This document shows positions 38,108-50,771 of a DNA stretch of 64,000 nt, one piece after another. Each line of letters opens with the position of its first letter. The stretch's first letter is position 1. The translations under genes were made by a program, and so were the position numbers. The stretch covers positions 1,426,001 to 1,490,000 of the forward strand of contig OZ176055.1 in NCBI GenBank assembly GCA_964247055.1, read 5' to 3'. The notes under the pieces are model-generated. The model searched no databases. It worked only from the letters and a program-made list of their open reading frames with translations, and was not told where the DNA came from. The DNA comes from Paragordius varius. Taxonomy: Eukaryota; Nematomorpha.

Positions 38108-40717
38108 ATGCGATTTACAGCGTTAGTTAGGTATGGAAAAATTATTTAATTTTTTAGTGGTGGTAAAGATAGTTGTTTTAACATTATCAAATGTCTTGAT
38201 CAGGGACATGAAATAGTATCATTATCCAATTTATATCCACCCGCTCAAGGTTTAAAATTAAATCATATTTTAGATGAAATCGATAGTTATATGTACCAAA
38301 GTATTGGCCATGAAGGTATTGAAATGATAGGTCATGCTACTAGATTACCACTTCATAGACAATGTATTACAGGCAAACCTTTAGAAACTACCCTGGATTA
38401 TCAACATAAATATATGGACGACGAAGTCGAAAATTTGTATACATTGCTAAAATCTGTAAAGGTAATTTTCTTTATAAATTATAAAGACAATACATATATA
38501 CAAATAATTTTATAAAAACAGCCATAATTATTTTTATTATACTTAAATAATTGAGTGAAATTTTCAGTTGAGTATGTTATATTTTTTTCTGCAGCCCTAA
38601 ATGATCAACTGTATTTATAAATTAATATGAGTTTATTGCTGTTATTTTAAAAATATGCCTTTCTTACATTTGATATATAAATGCAAATTCTTAGAGTCAA
38701 GAAATGATTGAGGGTGTGAGTTGTGGTGCCATTTGGTCAGAATATCAGAAAAACAGACTGGAACATGTATGTTTCTTACGCTTTATAAATTTAATTTTCA
38801 TAACTTAAAAAGAAATATTTTTTTTGGAAAACAATATATTTTTTAAAAGTGGATATTTTGAATATAACTCATCGTTTTGCGTTGCAAAATAAGATATAAT
38901 GAACTAAATAAGAATTTGTTTTTATTAATTAATGCATATCTACCAAAAGGCATCTTTTTACTTTTATCAGTCAATAATGCTCTTTGCTAAATGTGCTATC
39001 TAGAAATATTAATACAGCAATGTAAACTTACTTATATCGTATGTTTAAAATCCACTCAATTATATTTAAATAGTTTATGTAAGGAAATTAAGATATAAAA
39101 CATTATGTTATCTTTTTCAAATCAAATTTTTTGTCTTTTGGTTTTTACGTTTTTGTCTGTATAAATTCAAATTTATTATTTATAATCTCTCTTCATAGGT
39201 GTGTGAACGTTTAGACCTTGAACCACTATGCTATTTATGGCGTCGAGAACAATCTCAACTGTTGGCAGAAATGTTAGAGGCTAATCAATACAATTGTGCT
39301 ACAGGAACTGTACCATCCTTCCATGTCATAATTATAAAGGTGATTTGATTTTACAATTTATCTCGCAATCAATTTATCATTTTTTGATTTCAATGCCATA
39401 TGTTTTATATTAAAAGGTTTTATTTTGGTTTCATTATTTTCTAAACTTCTTGTTGGTATAATTGGTTAAATATACAGTATAAATAAGGCTCTAATTTAAT
39501 AGTCTATACAAAGTTACACACCTAAATATTATAAAACTGGCCTAAAAAATAAGGTTACACATTTTTTAAAAGATTTTTGAATAATAACAATAGTTATATG
39601 CCATTAAAATAAAATTTAATTTAGATTTTAAAGATAATATTTTTTAAAAAAAGGATCAAGGTGCGGATAATGACCCATATATTTTCCAAGGTGCATATCA
39701 GGGTTTATTTTTTTTATTATGCAAACAAATGGATCAATTGCATTATTTTGCAGATTAATGTTTTAATTCTGTTACTTTATTTTATAATTATTAATTGCTT
39801 CTTAAAAGCGGTGCCTAATGTTACTTATTAATTGTCGTAATTTAACATATTTTTCCTATTTACAGATTATTTGCTTTTGTAGGTTAAAATTGGAAAAAGT
39901 TATAATTCCAATTATTTGAATGAAACCGGTCTAAAAGCTTTTTTCAAAATAACTTTGAAATCAAGACCATTTTGTGCTCTTTTTTTCAATGATTAAAAAA
40001 AATTTACATTTAAAATTAAAATATATATGGATAAAACGTAAAAATTAAAAGCAAATATTTTTTTGAAACAATCATACTTTTTTAAACTTTAATTTTTTTC
40101 TACACCAATTATATAATCACAAGACTGAATCAAAATGTTGTACTAACAATTTAAAATCTTTTACCTCTCAAAATAATAACATAGTTGGAAAAAAAAATGG
40201 ATTAAAAAAATATGGTTATCTTTTTAAAATATTTGTCTTTTGGTTTTTTACTTTTCTATGTATAGTTTACTGGTCAGACCCAACTTTATGTTAAAAAATC
40301 TTACTGTAATTTTATATGCCTTAAATAAAGGTAGCCTGTCTCGGTTTAAATCCTTACACAGATCTTGGCCTTACGCTCGATCAATTACAACCAAAATTAA
40401 TGGATTGCCTAACAAAGTATGGAATAAATGTTTGCGGGGAGGGTGGGGAATATGAAACATTTGTACTGAATTGTTCACTTCATAACCTGTATAAAAGACC
40501 ACTAAAGGTTTCACATGCAAAAACATTCTTGATTCAAGACCATGACAATAAGCCTGTACAAATTTGTGCAAATTTAACAAATGTCGGCCAAAATTTTACC
40601 AATAGCAGTAATAATTGTGTTATAAACAACAATAATGGTAATAATATCAATAATAGGGCAATCACCTTATTAGCTCCGGTAGGTTACCTTAAAATGGATC
40701 ACATAGAAATGGGATAA
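38108..40717 (+). CDS. DPH6: Diphthine-ammonia ligase DPH6, five exons, about 308 aa
   Basis: Exons 38108-38130, 38158-38461, 38695-38766, 39199-39339 and 40331-40717 join in phase. The enzyme performs the last step of diphthamide synthesis on elongation factor 2: ATP-dependent amidation of diphthine, in the cytosol. The N-terminal PP-loop reads SGGKDS at residues 8-13, followed by DSYMYQSIGHEGIEM and DEVENLYTLLKSVK. The later part has VCERLDLEPLCYLWRREQ, VACLGLNPYTDLGLTLDQL and the signature NVCGEGGEYETF (about 213-224). Intron 1 is only 27 nt; introns 3 and 4 (432 and 991 nt) hold MITE copies. About 11 extra residues precede IIIKVACLG, and an Asn-rich stretch lies before the C-terminal APVGYL motif; these account for the length over human DPH6 (267 aa). 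Confidence 0.94.
38930..39175. mobile_element. MITE family A relative in DPH6 intron 3
   Basis: The right half is clear (TTGTCTTTTGGTTTTTACGT then TTTTGTCTGTATAAATTC). The left half is decayed and its edge is approximate. Confidence 0.45.
40004..40264. mobile_element. MITE family A copy in DPH6 intron 4
   Basis: Left part ATATGGATAAAACGTAAAAA and right part TTGTCTTTTGGTTTTTTACT up to CTATGTATA, inverted to one another. It ends about 65 bp before the last DPH6 exon. Confidence 0.6.
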
Positions 40718-40795
40718 ATGTTTATTGAATAATACTTTACATTTTTTTGACACCATACAATGAAAAACTCATGTATCTGGAAATACTGCTCACTT

Positions 40796-40801
40796 AATAA
40801 A
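40796..40801 (+). terminator. Polyadenylation signal of DPH6
   Basis: AATAAA about 80 nt past the DPH6 stop. Confidence 0.45.
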
Positions 40802-41394
40802 TAGTATTCTTACTTAGATTTCCTTTTTAAAATTAAGTTATCATAGTTTTGAGATTTATTTTGATATAAAGTCAAGTTGTGTAAAATTTTGATTTGTAGC
40901 ATGGTGGTATTAAATGATATCTTAAACCTGTAATCAAAAATTTGATGAATATGAACTGTGGGCGTTTACAATTTGATTTTCCCAGGTTTTGGTAATTGAT
41001 ACGTTCTTCAGAATAAAATTAATATGTTTTGAGATATGTTTTAAAAAATATTTAGAATTAAATTATATGGATCATGGAATTTATTTCATTCATTTTAAAT
41101 TTATCCATATATCTAAGCGCTAATATTCATGTAATTGACAAATGACTATGGGTAAAAATATCACATAAAATAGAAAATGACTTTTAATTTTGAGCGAGTG
41201 TTTTTAAAAATGTATTATTATAAAAATAAATTTTCGGTGTGACTTAAATTTGAAATTGGCTAAAACGTATCATATATTAATTACCTTATTAAATTTTATG
41301 AGAAAAAAAGGCTTTTTAATACAAATTCAGCCTTTATAATATGGTTTTTTGATAGTTTTGTGATGGTAAATAAGCATGGCATAAATAGGCACAA
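40802..41394. other. Convergent intergenic spacer
   Basis: Lies between the 3' ends of DPH6 (plus) and the minus-strand dehydrogenase. No gene or repeat was recognised. Confidence 0.45.
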
Positions 41395-44300
41395 CTAACA
41401 TTCCTTATTCCAATCAATTAATCCGTTCAAGGTTTCACCCTTTTCATACTTTTCGAGGTTCGCTCCAAAAACTTTATTAACCTAAAAAGAGATAAGTTTG
41501 TTATAATTTCACAAAAATTCTAAATATAAGCTGATATATTATTATAAATAAGGTCTTGGTTACGTAGAAAAAATTTAATTTTTATAACTTTTATATTTGA
41601 TGTATGTAAAATAATAAATATTAATATTTTTATGGGAAAAAAGGAATAAAATGCAAAAATATATATACTAAATGTGGCATTGTGGTACCAGAAACATGGG
41701 GTGTGATCACAACCTAAGATATATTAAAAAAACTTAATATCTGCATTTTTATTGAATGGATTTTTTCAATAACCAAAAAAATATTGCAAGATAAAACATT
41801 ATTAAACATCTAACCTGTATCAAAAAAGATACCTACCATATATTTTTTTTAACTTTGATTATAAAAATACCGTATGATTTTAGGATGCAAAATAATTTTT
41901 ATGCAACTAACTATATATTAAAAAATTATTCAAGGTAGCTCAGAACATAAATTTAAACCTTTTCCACTTATATATAAAATAAAATATACCTGAGGCATGG
42001 TCCATATCTTACTCGTCTCTGGTAAGGGTTCAGTTTCAAAAACATCTAAAATTGCGGCAGAAATCCATTTTTCTCTATAAATAAATGGCAACATAGGCTT
42101 TGAAAAGAGTTAAAATTATTATGAAAAGTAAGATAAAAAAATTTCAATTTCATCGTTTTTTGTTTGAATGTTGATTTTACATGGATAATAATCGCAACAA
42201 AATTAAAAGATAACATTTTAAAGCATGATCTTTTTCCATAAGAAAATAAAAGTAAAGAAAAAATGTAAAAATTAAGAGAATTTTTTTTAAAAATTAGCAT
42301 ATTTGAATTCTTACAAAAACGATCGTTTTGCCTTACAAAAGAAAGAATTAATATGTAATTTAATAACAGTTTCAATTGTTACATTGCACTGTTGTTTTTT
42401 TCATTTGGATGTATATTTAAAAATAACAACGTTTAAAAAAATATATCTATGTTTGAAAATAATATTTTTCTTCGACTTTATATATTTTTTTGCTTATTTT
42501 ATTTTTTTATTCTAATATTTTAAAATACTTTATACTTTATATTGTAATGAATAAAAATAGTAAAAAAAAATGATTAAAATATTGAAAAATATTTTTTTAA
42601 ACGGTTTAAAAACCGCGTTTCGGTTCCATATCGGATTTTAATCCATCCTTAATAAAAAAAAGTCTACATAAAATCTTATTAAATTAACCATATATATTAC
42701 CAAACTCATATTATATAACCTATTTGTAAAAAAAATAATTTAATTAACTTTTAAGCTCTTTGCTTAAATATTATCAGGTTTCGTGTTTTACGGCCTTAAT
42801 TTTTATATAATTTCATAATATATCAAAATATTTTATAATATTGATTATAGCAAAAGGAACATCTAAATAATAAATATATACAGTAAAAATTGAAATGATA
42901 CGAACACAAAACTAAAAAGGTTTGAAGAAAAATATTTGCTAAAAAAACTGCATACTTTATATATGTCTTGATTTTTAATATATAAATGATTGTTTTGAAT
43001 TGAAAGCTATAAACTAGATATGTAATTTGGTTACACAATCAATTATTTATTATATGATTGCAATTAATTGATTTCTAAAGGATAAATAAAGGTTTAAAAA
43101 GTATGGTTGTCGTTTAAAAAAATAATTGTTGTTTTTATATTTTTGCGTTTTGTCCGTATAATTTCAATTTTTACTGTATATTTGCGTAATTTACAATTTA
43201 ATTTGCTCATTTGAAATTAAAAATTAAATCCGTATCATTTTAAAAAATTAAGGTAGGAAATTACTCTAAAGCCTTGACCAGCTGATCTTCCGCTATTAAA
43301 TCTCCCCGGCCAATATTGATAAAAACGGGTTTCTATTCTCACAAATGATAAATATAATTTAAATATAGGTTTAAGATTAACACTTTAATATTCCATGATT
43401 TTTTTCGGTTTTATTAAACTTTTTAGGTTAAGCAACAATTATCATATAAAACAATTGTGAACGTAAAAAAAGAAAGATAAACCAAATCGCAAAATCAAAA
43501 ATGGTTTCAAAAAAATTGTTTTAAAATAAAAATCCACGTCCTTAAATTAAAATTGATAATTTACATAAAAATATATTAATTCGAAAAAATCGTGTATATA
43601 TTTAAAAAACTGTTATTTTCAAGATTAAAATAAGCCAATTTAATTATCTCCTTTAGTAGTGATATTAATAGATATACTTAAACTATTTCATATACATATA
43701 AAAATTTCAAATTTTATTTGATATATATATATATAATATTTAAATTAAATTTAAAAAAAATTATGTAAAATATGGAAATATAAACACCCGTTTTTCCGCA
43801 CACTTCAAAAGATCATTGTTCAATAAACCGCGCGTTGATGGAATGCTCGGTAATATGCTCACCAAATAATCACAAGATGCTAAAAAAGTTGTAAGTTCTG
43901 ACCCTATACTAAAAAAATATTTTACAAAAATGATTTTATAAGAACTCACCAAAATTATTTATAAGGAAAATGTATGTAAATATAAATTTGATAAATGCCA
44001 CTATTTATTTTAAACTTAAAAACTGTATTTTTAACTTAAAAGCGTATGTTTAATAGCGTAAGATGACAAATGATGTGCAAAAAAATATTCATAAATATGA
44101 CCTATATTATACGGAGGACAAAAGAATATTTTTAAATTCAAATCTCATAAAGTAGTTTAAGTAAAAAACTATCTAAAACAACTAGAATGTGGAATTTTTT
44201 TGTCATATCTATCTAAACATCTACAGATGTGAAAAAAAATTAAAAAAATCTTATCCTCAATATAAAATTTGACATAGAAAATTCAAATTCACTCTCGAAC

Positions 44301-44734
44301 AATTCAAATTCATCCTCAAATAAATTATAGTGTTTTTAATATAAAAAACCTATATTTTTATAAAATAAAATTTTGTTATATAATACTGAAAAAATAATAA
44401 ACTATGCCATAAAGATATATTTTATATTAAATGATGAGTTATATTAGTTCGAAAACACATAATTTATTTTTAGGGTGAATTTGAATTGTTCTAGAGTGAA
44501 TTTGAATTCTAAATAATATACAATGATTTATCAATCAGGGTTGGTTCCGATTTTCGCGTTGTGCTATAAGTGAATACAGTACATCCGAAAGATTTCAAAA
44601 GTCTTGCAACTAAAAATGAAAAAAAATAATTAAATAATCACTACGGACAAAAATTTAAATTATAGGGACAAAACGTAAAAATACAAATACATGCAATATT
44701 TTTTTCTAAAATATATCACCATACTTTTTAATTA

Positions 44735-44773
<39 letters not shown>

Positions 44774-47059
44774 CTTGTTTAAAATTAGAAAGTATGAAAC
44801 AGAGATAAATATATATATATATATATTTAATATATATATGTAATATTTTGTAACATATTCAATTATATATTTTACGATGGTAATTAAATAATTTATACAT
44901 GGGAAAAATTAAGGTTTAAAAAAGTATATTTGCCTTTTAATATTCTTACCTGTTCGCATGATTACATATTTTACTGTAAAAAAACCAAATTATATTTAAC
45001 AATTTAATTTTTTTGTATACAGCTTCCTTTAAAAACCCATGCAAAATTAAATATATATTGACATGTTATAAACAGCACATTATTTTATAAGCTTTGTTTT
45101 CCAAATAACGGACTTTTTTTTCACACACAAAAATAAAATCAATTAGTTTGCTAAATAACCTTTAATAAATGTCACCCAAGATAATTTTTTTATAATTATA
45201 TTCAATATAAAACAAATAAAATTAACTAAACCTCCTTAGTTCTTCCCATAAAAATGGTAGTTAATCCCTCTTTTTTAAAAATATTGAAAAATTGAGATTA
45301 ATTCAAAATAAAGGTTTATATATTTTATAAAAAATGTAAAAACACAAGAGCACTGTGATTAAGTATTAATTTTTACTGTATCATTTATTTTTAATAAAAA
45401 TATAACTACAAAATATTTAGTGTTTGAGAATTAAATAAACATTTAGGCTAATAATCATTAACAATATATATATAAAAGTGCATGAGTAGGCTAATTGCAA
45501 GCGCTGTTAAATACAAAAAAAATAATTTTATGGGTGTATTACAGTATGCATTGTTTATGGTTGCTTATTTCACACTATAGTAGGGAGCAATATACATCAC
45601 AGTAGTGTATGGAAAAAAGAAATGAAAAATAGTCTTTATTCTAAGATAGATGTTTTTTCCATACACAACTGTGTTGTAAATTGCCCCCTCTATAGTGTGA
45701 AATAAGCAAGCACATTAAAATGCATACTCTATATCCTAAAATATTTTGAATAGCAAACATTCAACATTTAACAGCTTTAAAGAAATAAACTTAAATATAC
45801 CTTCTTTTCCAATATCGCCAAAACCCATGATGCCAACGGTCAGTTGGTATAAGAGACGGTAACCCCATCGCAAATAATCCCTATATAATTAATAAAGTTA
45901 TGAAAGTTTACAGTACAAAATTAAATGTATGCATAAATAATTTTGTAAATAAAATCATATTGTTAGATTTTATTTTTTTTCTTTACAAACTATATGATTA
46001 AATTGTTTATGTTACCAATTTACATTTCTATTTCATATTTTGGAGACCAAAACGCAAGAATATTTAGCCTAATTTATGTTTTTATTCATAATTTATTGCT
46101 CTATGAAAAACTACGTAAAAAATTGAAAATATACGGACAAAACGTGAAAATACAAAGACAATTTTTCCAACAGACAATCATACTTTTGATTAATTAATGT
46201 TTAACTCATTGTTTTATATTTCCAAGGTATAAAATAGAGATGTATATTGGTAACATAATCTATTCTATATTTTAGATTTGTTATTCACTATTTTACTATG
46301 ATTTATTTAGTTTTGAAAAAATATCGTTGTCTTTTAGAAAAATATATTTGTCTTTATATTTTTACGTTTTGTCCGTATAATCTCAATTTTCACTGTATGT
46401 TAAAATAAAAATAAAAGTTTGGTAATAAGTTAAATTGTTTAAATATCGATAATTTGAAATAATATTGATTAAACCTATGGCTCAAATATCAATATACAGT
46501 TTCGATAGTTTAATTTACATATTTAAATTAACTTAAAAATAAAATTAAAATGTACCATTTTTTAAGTTTTTGGTTATCGTGCATATGATAAAATAACCGT
46601 TCATGTGCAACTATTTGTGATATGACATATTCACCCATAACAGGACCAAACACCCCAGTCATACGTGTAAATTTTATCTGTTTTGGAATCTTTAAATTCT
46701 ATGTAAATTCAAAAAAACTTGATATTTTGTTTCATGGATTTGGGAAAAAAATTTATCTACACCTAAATATTTATTTTATATGTAAAGCAAACCTGCTGAA
46801 GTAGCTTGCATCCATTTAAGTTTTGGCATATGTGATAAAAGATTTGGTATAACTGCGGCATCGGCTACTAAAACTTCTTTATCCTTTATTTCATGTTTAA
46901 GGTCATCAGTCAGCATTGGACATCCCCCTTAATACAATATAGACGTTAATCAAAACTTTTTGCGGGTACTACACAAAATTTTAGGTTGGGAAAGGCTTGA
47001 ATTATACTTTCAGCAAAACCGGGGAAAGCCGACGCAAAGACAACATTTTTAACCTGCAT
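41395..47059 (-). CDS. GhrA-type D-2-hydroxyacid dehydrogenase, left copy, 11 exons, about 329 aa
   Basis: Minus-strand exons in transcript order: 47059-46957, 46927-46793, 46762-46719, 46689-46556, 45880-45801, 44609-44522, 43908-43788, 43332-43265, 42074-41990, 41713-41669, 41481-41395. Phases agree and total 990 nt. The protein belongs to the glyoxylate/hydroxypyruvate reductase A branch, which reduces 2-keto acids with NAD(P)H in the cytosol. The Rossmann motif GFGDIG is at about 158-163. The catalytic Arg (IGRGD, 244), Glu (FETEP, 273) and His (TPHVSG, 292) have spacings 29 and 19, as in E. coli GhrA. The tail resembles the GhrA end (GETLNGLIDWNKEC). Introns 1-3 are 29, 30 and 29 nt. Later introns carry MITE copies, and the donor of exon 6 touches one. 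It is head-to-head with a close paralogue starting at 47745. Confidence 0.93.
42879..43178. mobile_element. MITE family A, copy A2
   Basis: TACAGTAAAAATTGAAATGA at the left, TTTCAATTTTTACTGTA at the right, with internal GTCCGTATAA. A well-preserved full copy of about 300 bp in an intron of the left dehydrogenase. Confidence 0.88.
44272..44520. mobile_element. MITE family C, copy C3, abutting a splice donor
   Basis: Arms ATTCAAATTCACTCTCGAAC and GGGTGAATTTGAATTGTTCT. The right terminus TATAT (minus-strand view) begins at 44520, so the T of the GT donor of exon 6 (44521-44520) is the first base of the element or of its TA target. The left terminus is decayed. Confidence 0.8.
44643..44978. mobile_element. 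MITE family A, copy A3
   Basis: Left ATTATAGGGACAAAACGTAA, right end TTTTACTGTA. The middle has been widened by (AT)n expansion around 44,740-44,835. Confidence 0.7.
45510..45760. mobile_element. Palindromic MITE in dehydrogenase intron
   Basis: Arms of about 100 bp: GCTTATTTCACACTATAG and CTATAGTGTGAAATAAGC, with inner arms GTGTATGGAAAAAA and TTTTTTCCATACAC. The loop is about 40 bp. It shares no arm sequence with families A-E. Confidence 0.82.
46112..46397. mobile_element. MITE family A, copy A4
   Basis: Left TACGTAAAAAATTGAAAATA with ACGGACAAAACGTGAAAATA, right TATTTTTACGTTTTGTCCGT to TTCACTGTA. It lies in intron 4 of the left dehydrogenase. Confidence 0.85.
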
Positions 47060-47744
47060 TTAAAAATTTAAAAACATTTGGCACAGTGAATGTTTTTATT
47101 TTCAAATGCAAGGTTTAAAATATCCTGGGTAATCGAAATTTATTATACAAATTTATTATATACATGGATGTAAATACTAAATATATTCGATATAAATTAA
47201 GATTATCTATAATTAATATAAAAATTACCGTACCAATAGAAATATAGACAGTTCCCGTCCCCCACGATGACCTCGATTGTAAAAAAAACATGGTTATTTA
47301 TCGCATTCTGACCGTTTTTACAAATATAAATAAATATTGGATAATTATCATCTATATTTATTTAATTGTAAAAAATACTTAAATATTCTCTATAAGAAGG
47401 TTATAAAATACCCATTAATTACCGAGTATATGGGAATAGTTAACCACTGCATTTTAAATACAGGGACTCTCTATGTATACCGGACAATGTTTTAAAAAAA
47501 TGTAAGATCATTAAATGCGCCAGCATCTTGATAACTCTACACAACATATAGAAGCAAGTTTCGTTGTAAACGCAAAAAGGCAAAGAATGCACGATATTTT
47601 TATGGATTAAATCAAATGATCTTGGGCGTTTATTAACATTTATTAAAAAATGTGAGGTAACGCAAACTGAAAGGCTAACACATGCATTTCATCATATGAT
47701 TTTAATTTAAAATTTTAAATCAGTTTTTATTTTCAAGTTTGAAA
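47060..47744. promoter_or_regulatory. Shared 685-bp head-to-head promoter region
   Basis: The two dehydrogenase ATGs face away from each other across this spacer, so both promoters must lie here (or overlap the first exons). I saw no palindromic symmetry joining the two sides and no unambiguous TATA box. It contains a short OTU-like coding fragment on the minus strand. Confidence 0.5.
47224..47280 (-). pseudogene. 19-codon fragment resembling an OTU protease active site
   Basis: The minus strand reads TIEVIVGDGNCLYFYWYGN, with the GDGNCLY core typical of OTU deubiquitinase catalytic centres (Asp and Cys). No flanking OTU sequence or splice sites were found. It is locally richer in G+C than the spacer around it. 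If real, it is a relic; a chance match remains possible. Confidence 0.25.
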
Positions 47745-50733
47745 ATGTCCAAAATTAAAGCTGTTTTTTGCTCAATTTTGCCAGGATTGACGGAAAATAT
47801 TAAAAAATTATCAGATGTAAGATTTTATATCGTCCCTGCCAGTATATTTTAATAATGTTTAGATAATGGCAGCTTAATATTAGATCCGAATTTGAAAGCT
47901 ATGATAAGGGATAAAGAGATTTTAGTTGCAGATCCAAGTCTGATGCCAATTTTTTTGGATACTATGCCAAAACTTAAATGGATGCAGTCTACGTTGGCGG
48001 GTCAAAATTTTATTTAATGATTTAGGTGTGGATAAATTTTTTAAACAAGTCACTGATACATGCAAAGTTAAATTTCATTAATATTGTTTTAGATTCCTGA
48101 GCATGTAAAATTTACCCGGATGACTGGAATATATGGACCTGTTATGGGGGAATACGTAATTTCCCAGATAATTTCCAACGAGAGATATTTTTATCAAATG
48201 CATGAAAATCAAAAAGACAAAAAATGGTTTAGTCTTCAAATAAAAAATATATTCTATGTGTATTGATAGGGATCACATCCAATGTAATTATCGCCTAATT
48301 TCCGATTTAACAGTCGGACTTATGGGTTTCGGCGATATAGGCAGCGAAAGTAATGATTTATAAGCCATTCAAATTTTTCTTTTATTAATTGAATATTTGA
48401 GTAATATTTATGTGATGCCGTTTAGTTGCAAGATTACTTAAGGCCCTTGGATGCAAGGTGCACACCCTCACCTCAAATCGTAAATTGGATCCAAAACGTA
48501 TTGATAAATCTTTGTAATATTTAATTAATGACCTTATATAATATTTTTTTGAATATATTATTATGGCCATAAGAAGATTTCGCAAACTACGATGGAAATT
48601 TTTAAGAAATTAATTATGCGTTTTATTTTTATCAAATATTCAATTTGATTTGATCCAAACCCGACTAATATTTTTTTTGACCCGATGATATTTATAATTC
48701 AGTAGATTTCTCCGACAAAATATTATGATTTCGTTTTCTAGGAGTTTAACCGATGTTTATCGTTTATAGTATCAGTACAGAATTATCGCAATTTTTGATT
48801 TCTTGCGATTACATAGTTTCAATATTACCCAGTATCCCTTCAACCCGTGGTTTATTAAATGGTGGTAAATTAGAAGGTGCCAAATTAAAAGTTAGTTTTA
48901 TCCGTTGTTATATACGGCTAAAATTAAACAATTATAAACTAAATTTTATAATTTTCTTTTTATGATAGAAACCAGTACTTATTAACATTGGCCGTGGTGA
49001 TTTAATTGACGAGGCTGAGATTTTGAAAGCACTTAAGTAATAATTGGTTTAATATTGATAATTATAAATTAATTAACCTTTCATCTAAAAATTATATATT
49101 AACCGCTGTTAGTATTAAAACGGTGTTTGAGTAGTGACGTTTTTGATAGCTCTTTTAGTTCAAACATTATTATAATAAAAATTTTATTTGTTTTTTTTGT
49201 CAAATAAATTGAATGATTTACAACCTTTATATAATTGATATCTAGTCAAGGTGATTGAGGTTTATAAATGTTAAAATAATTACATTTTATACTTTAATTT
49301 TAAAAGGTAGGATATAAAAAGTTTTATTAACTAATTACGATCTGATACTTTTGTATATAATAGAGAAAAATGGATATCTGGAGCCATATTAGACGTATTT
49401 AGTCAAGAGCCCTTACCCTCTACAAGCATGCTTTGGAATCATCCACAGGTTTACAAATAATTTTAAAGCTCAAAATTAGTAAAAAAACTTAATGTTCTGC
49501 GGAATACAGGACAGCACCGAAAAATTTCATGAATAAGCCATATTGCCAACTATTAGAAACCTGCAAAAACCATTTTTGTGGGTAGGGAAAAAAAGTTTGC
49601 TAAAAAAATTTTCCATTTTATAACAGCAGTAGAGGCGTAGCTAAGGGGTAGGGGCAAGGGGGGCTTGATGCACTTGGCGCCATAGTTGAAAGGGTGCCCG
49701 AATTTTAAAAGTTGTAATGTTATTTCAAAAAAATAGGCATCTTCTATAATACATAAAAGAATTACCCATCAATGAGTACAGTTCGGGATTATTTATTTTT
49801 TACAATGCAAGGAGTTGTATGGTAGGGGTGGGGCATAATCACGGATTCATGCACCGGGCGCCAGAAAGCAAGTTATGTTTTTGAACAGCAGGCAAAACTT
49901 AGCGAAAATTAATTATATCAATGTTTTTGAGGGATATAACGCACTTTCTTAAATTAAATTTCGAATGTTGTTAATCTTACAAAAGAATTTCACCAATGAT
50001 TTTCATAAAAAGTTATTTATGTGTATGAAAAATTTGGGTACTAAATGGTACTATACAAAAATGTCACAATGGTTTATTTTGCACTAAAAGGGGCATAAAA
50101 CCAGTCGTTGCAAAAAGGGTTTGATTGTATTTTTCTTGATTTTTTTAAAAAAAATAGTTGCCATACGTGGCGCGTTTTGCCTCATAATCCACCTTTCCCA
50201 AAAAACTTATGTTTTAAGATATACTTGCTAAGAAATATGTTAAGAAGTTATTTGATTTAGTTAAAAACATTTTTTGAAAACATATTTCCGTTTCCAAAAA
50301 AGCCATTATATTAAATTAAGAACGCTGCTCATATATATCATTTACAATTCACATTCACCCTTAAACAATTCAAATTCACCCTCAAAAAATCCGAACTTGC
50401 CCTCCAATTCAAATCTAAAAATAAATTATGGGCTAATATAACTCATCATTAATATAAAATATATTTTTACGACTATTTTATTTTGAACAGAATTTCATAT
50501 TTTAAAAATATTAAACAATAAAGGTAATTTTTAATCGTAGAAATGCACATAATTTTTAAGGTTAATTTGAATTGTTCAAGGGCGAATTTGAATTGTTTAA
50601 AGGTGTTGAACTGAAATGCTATATATAAATGTATGGGGATAGACTATTAATACTTGACAAGCGAAAAGCACACCATTATTTAAGAGGTTTTGACAATTTA
50701 CCTGTAATAATCCGTTAAAACTAAAACAATTCG

Positions 50734-50771
<38 letters not shown>

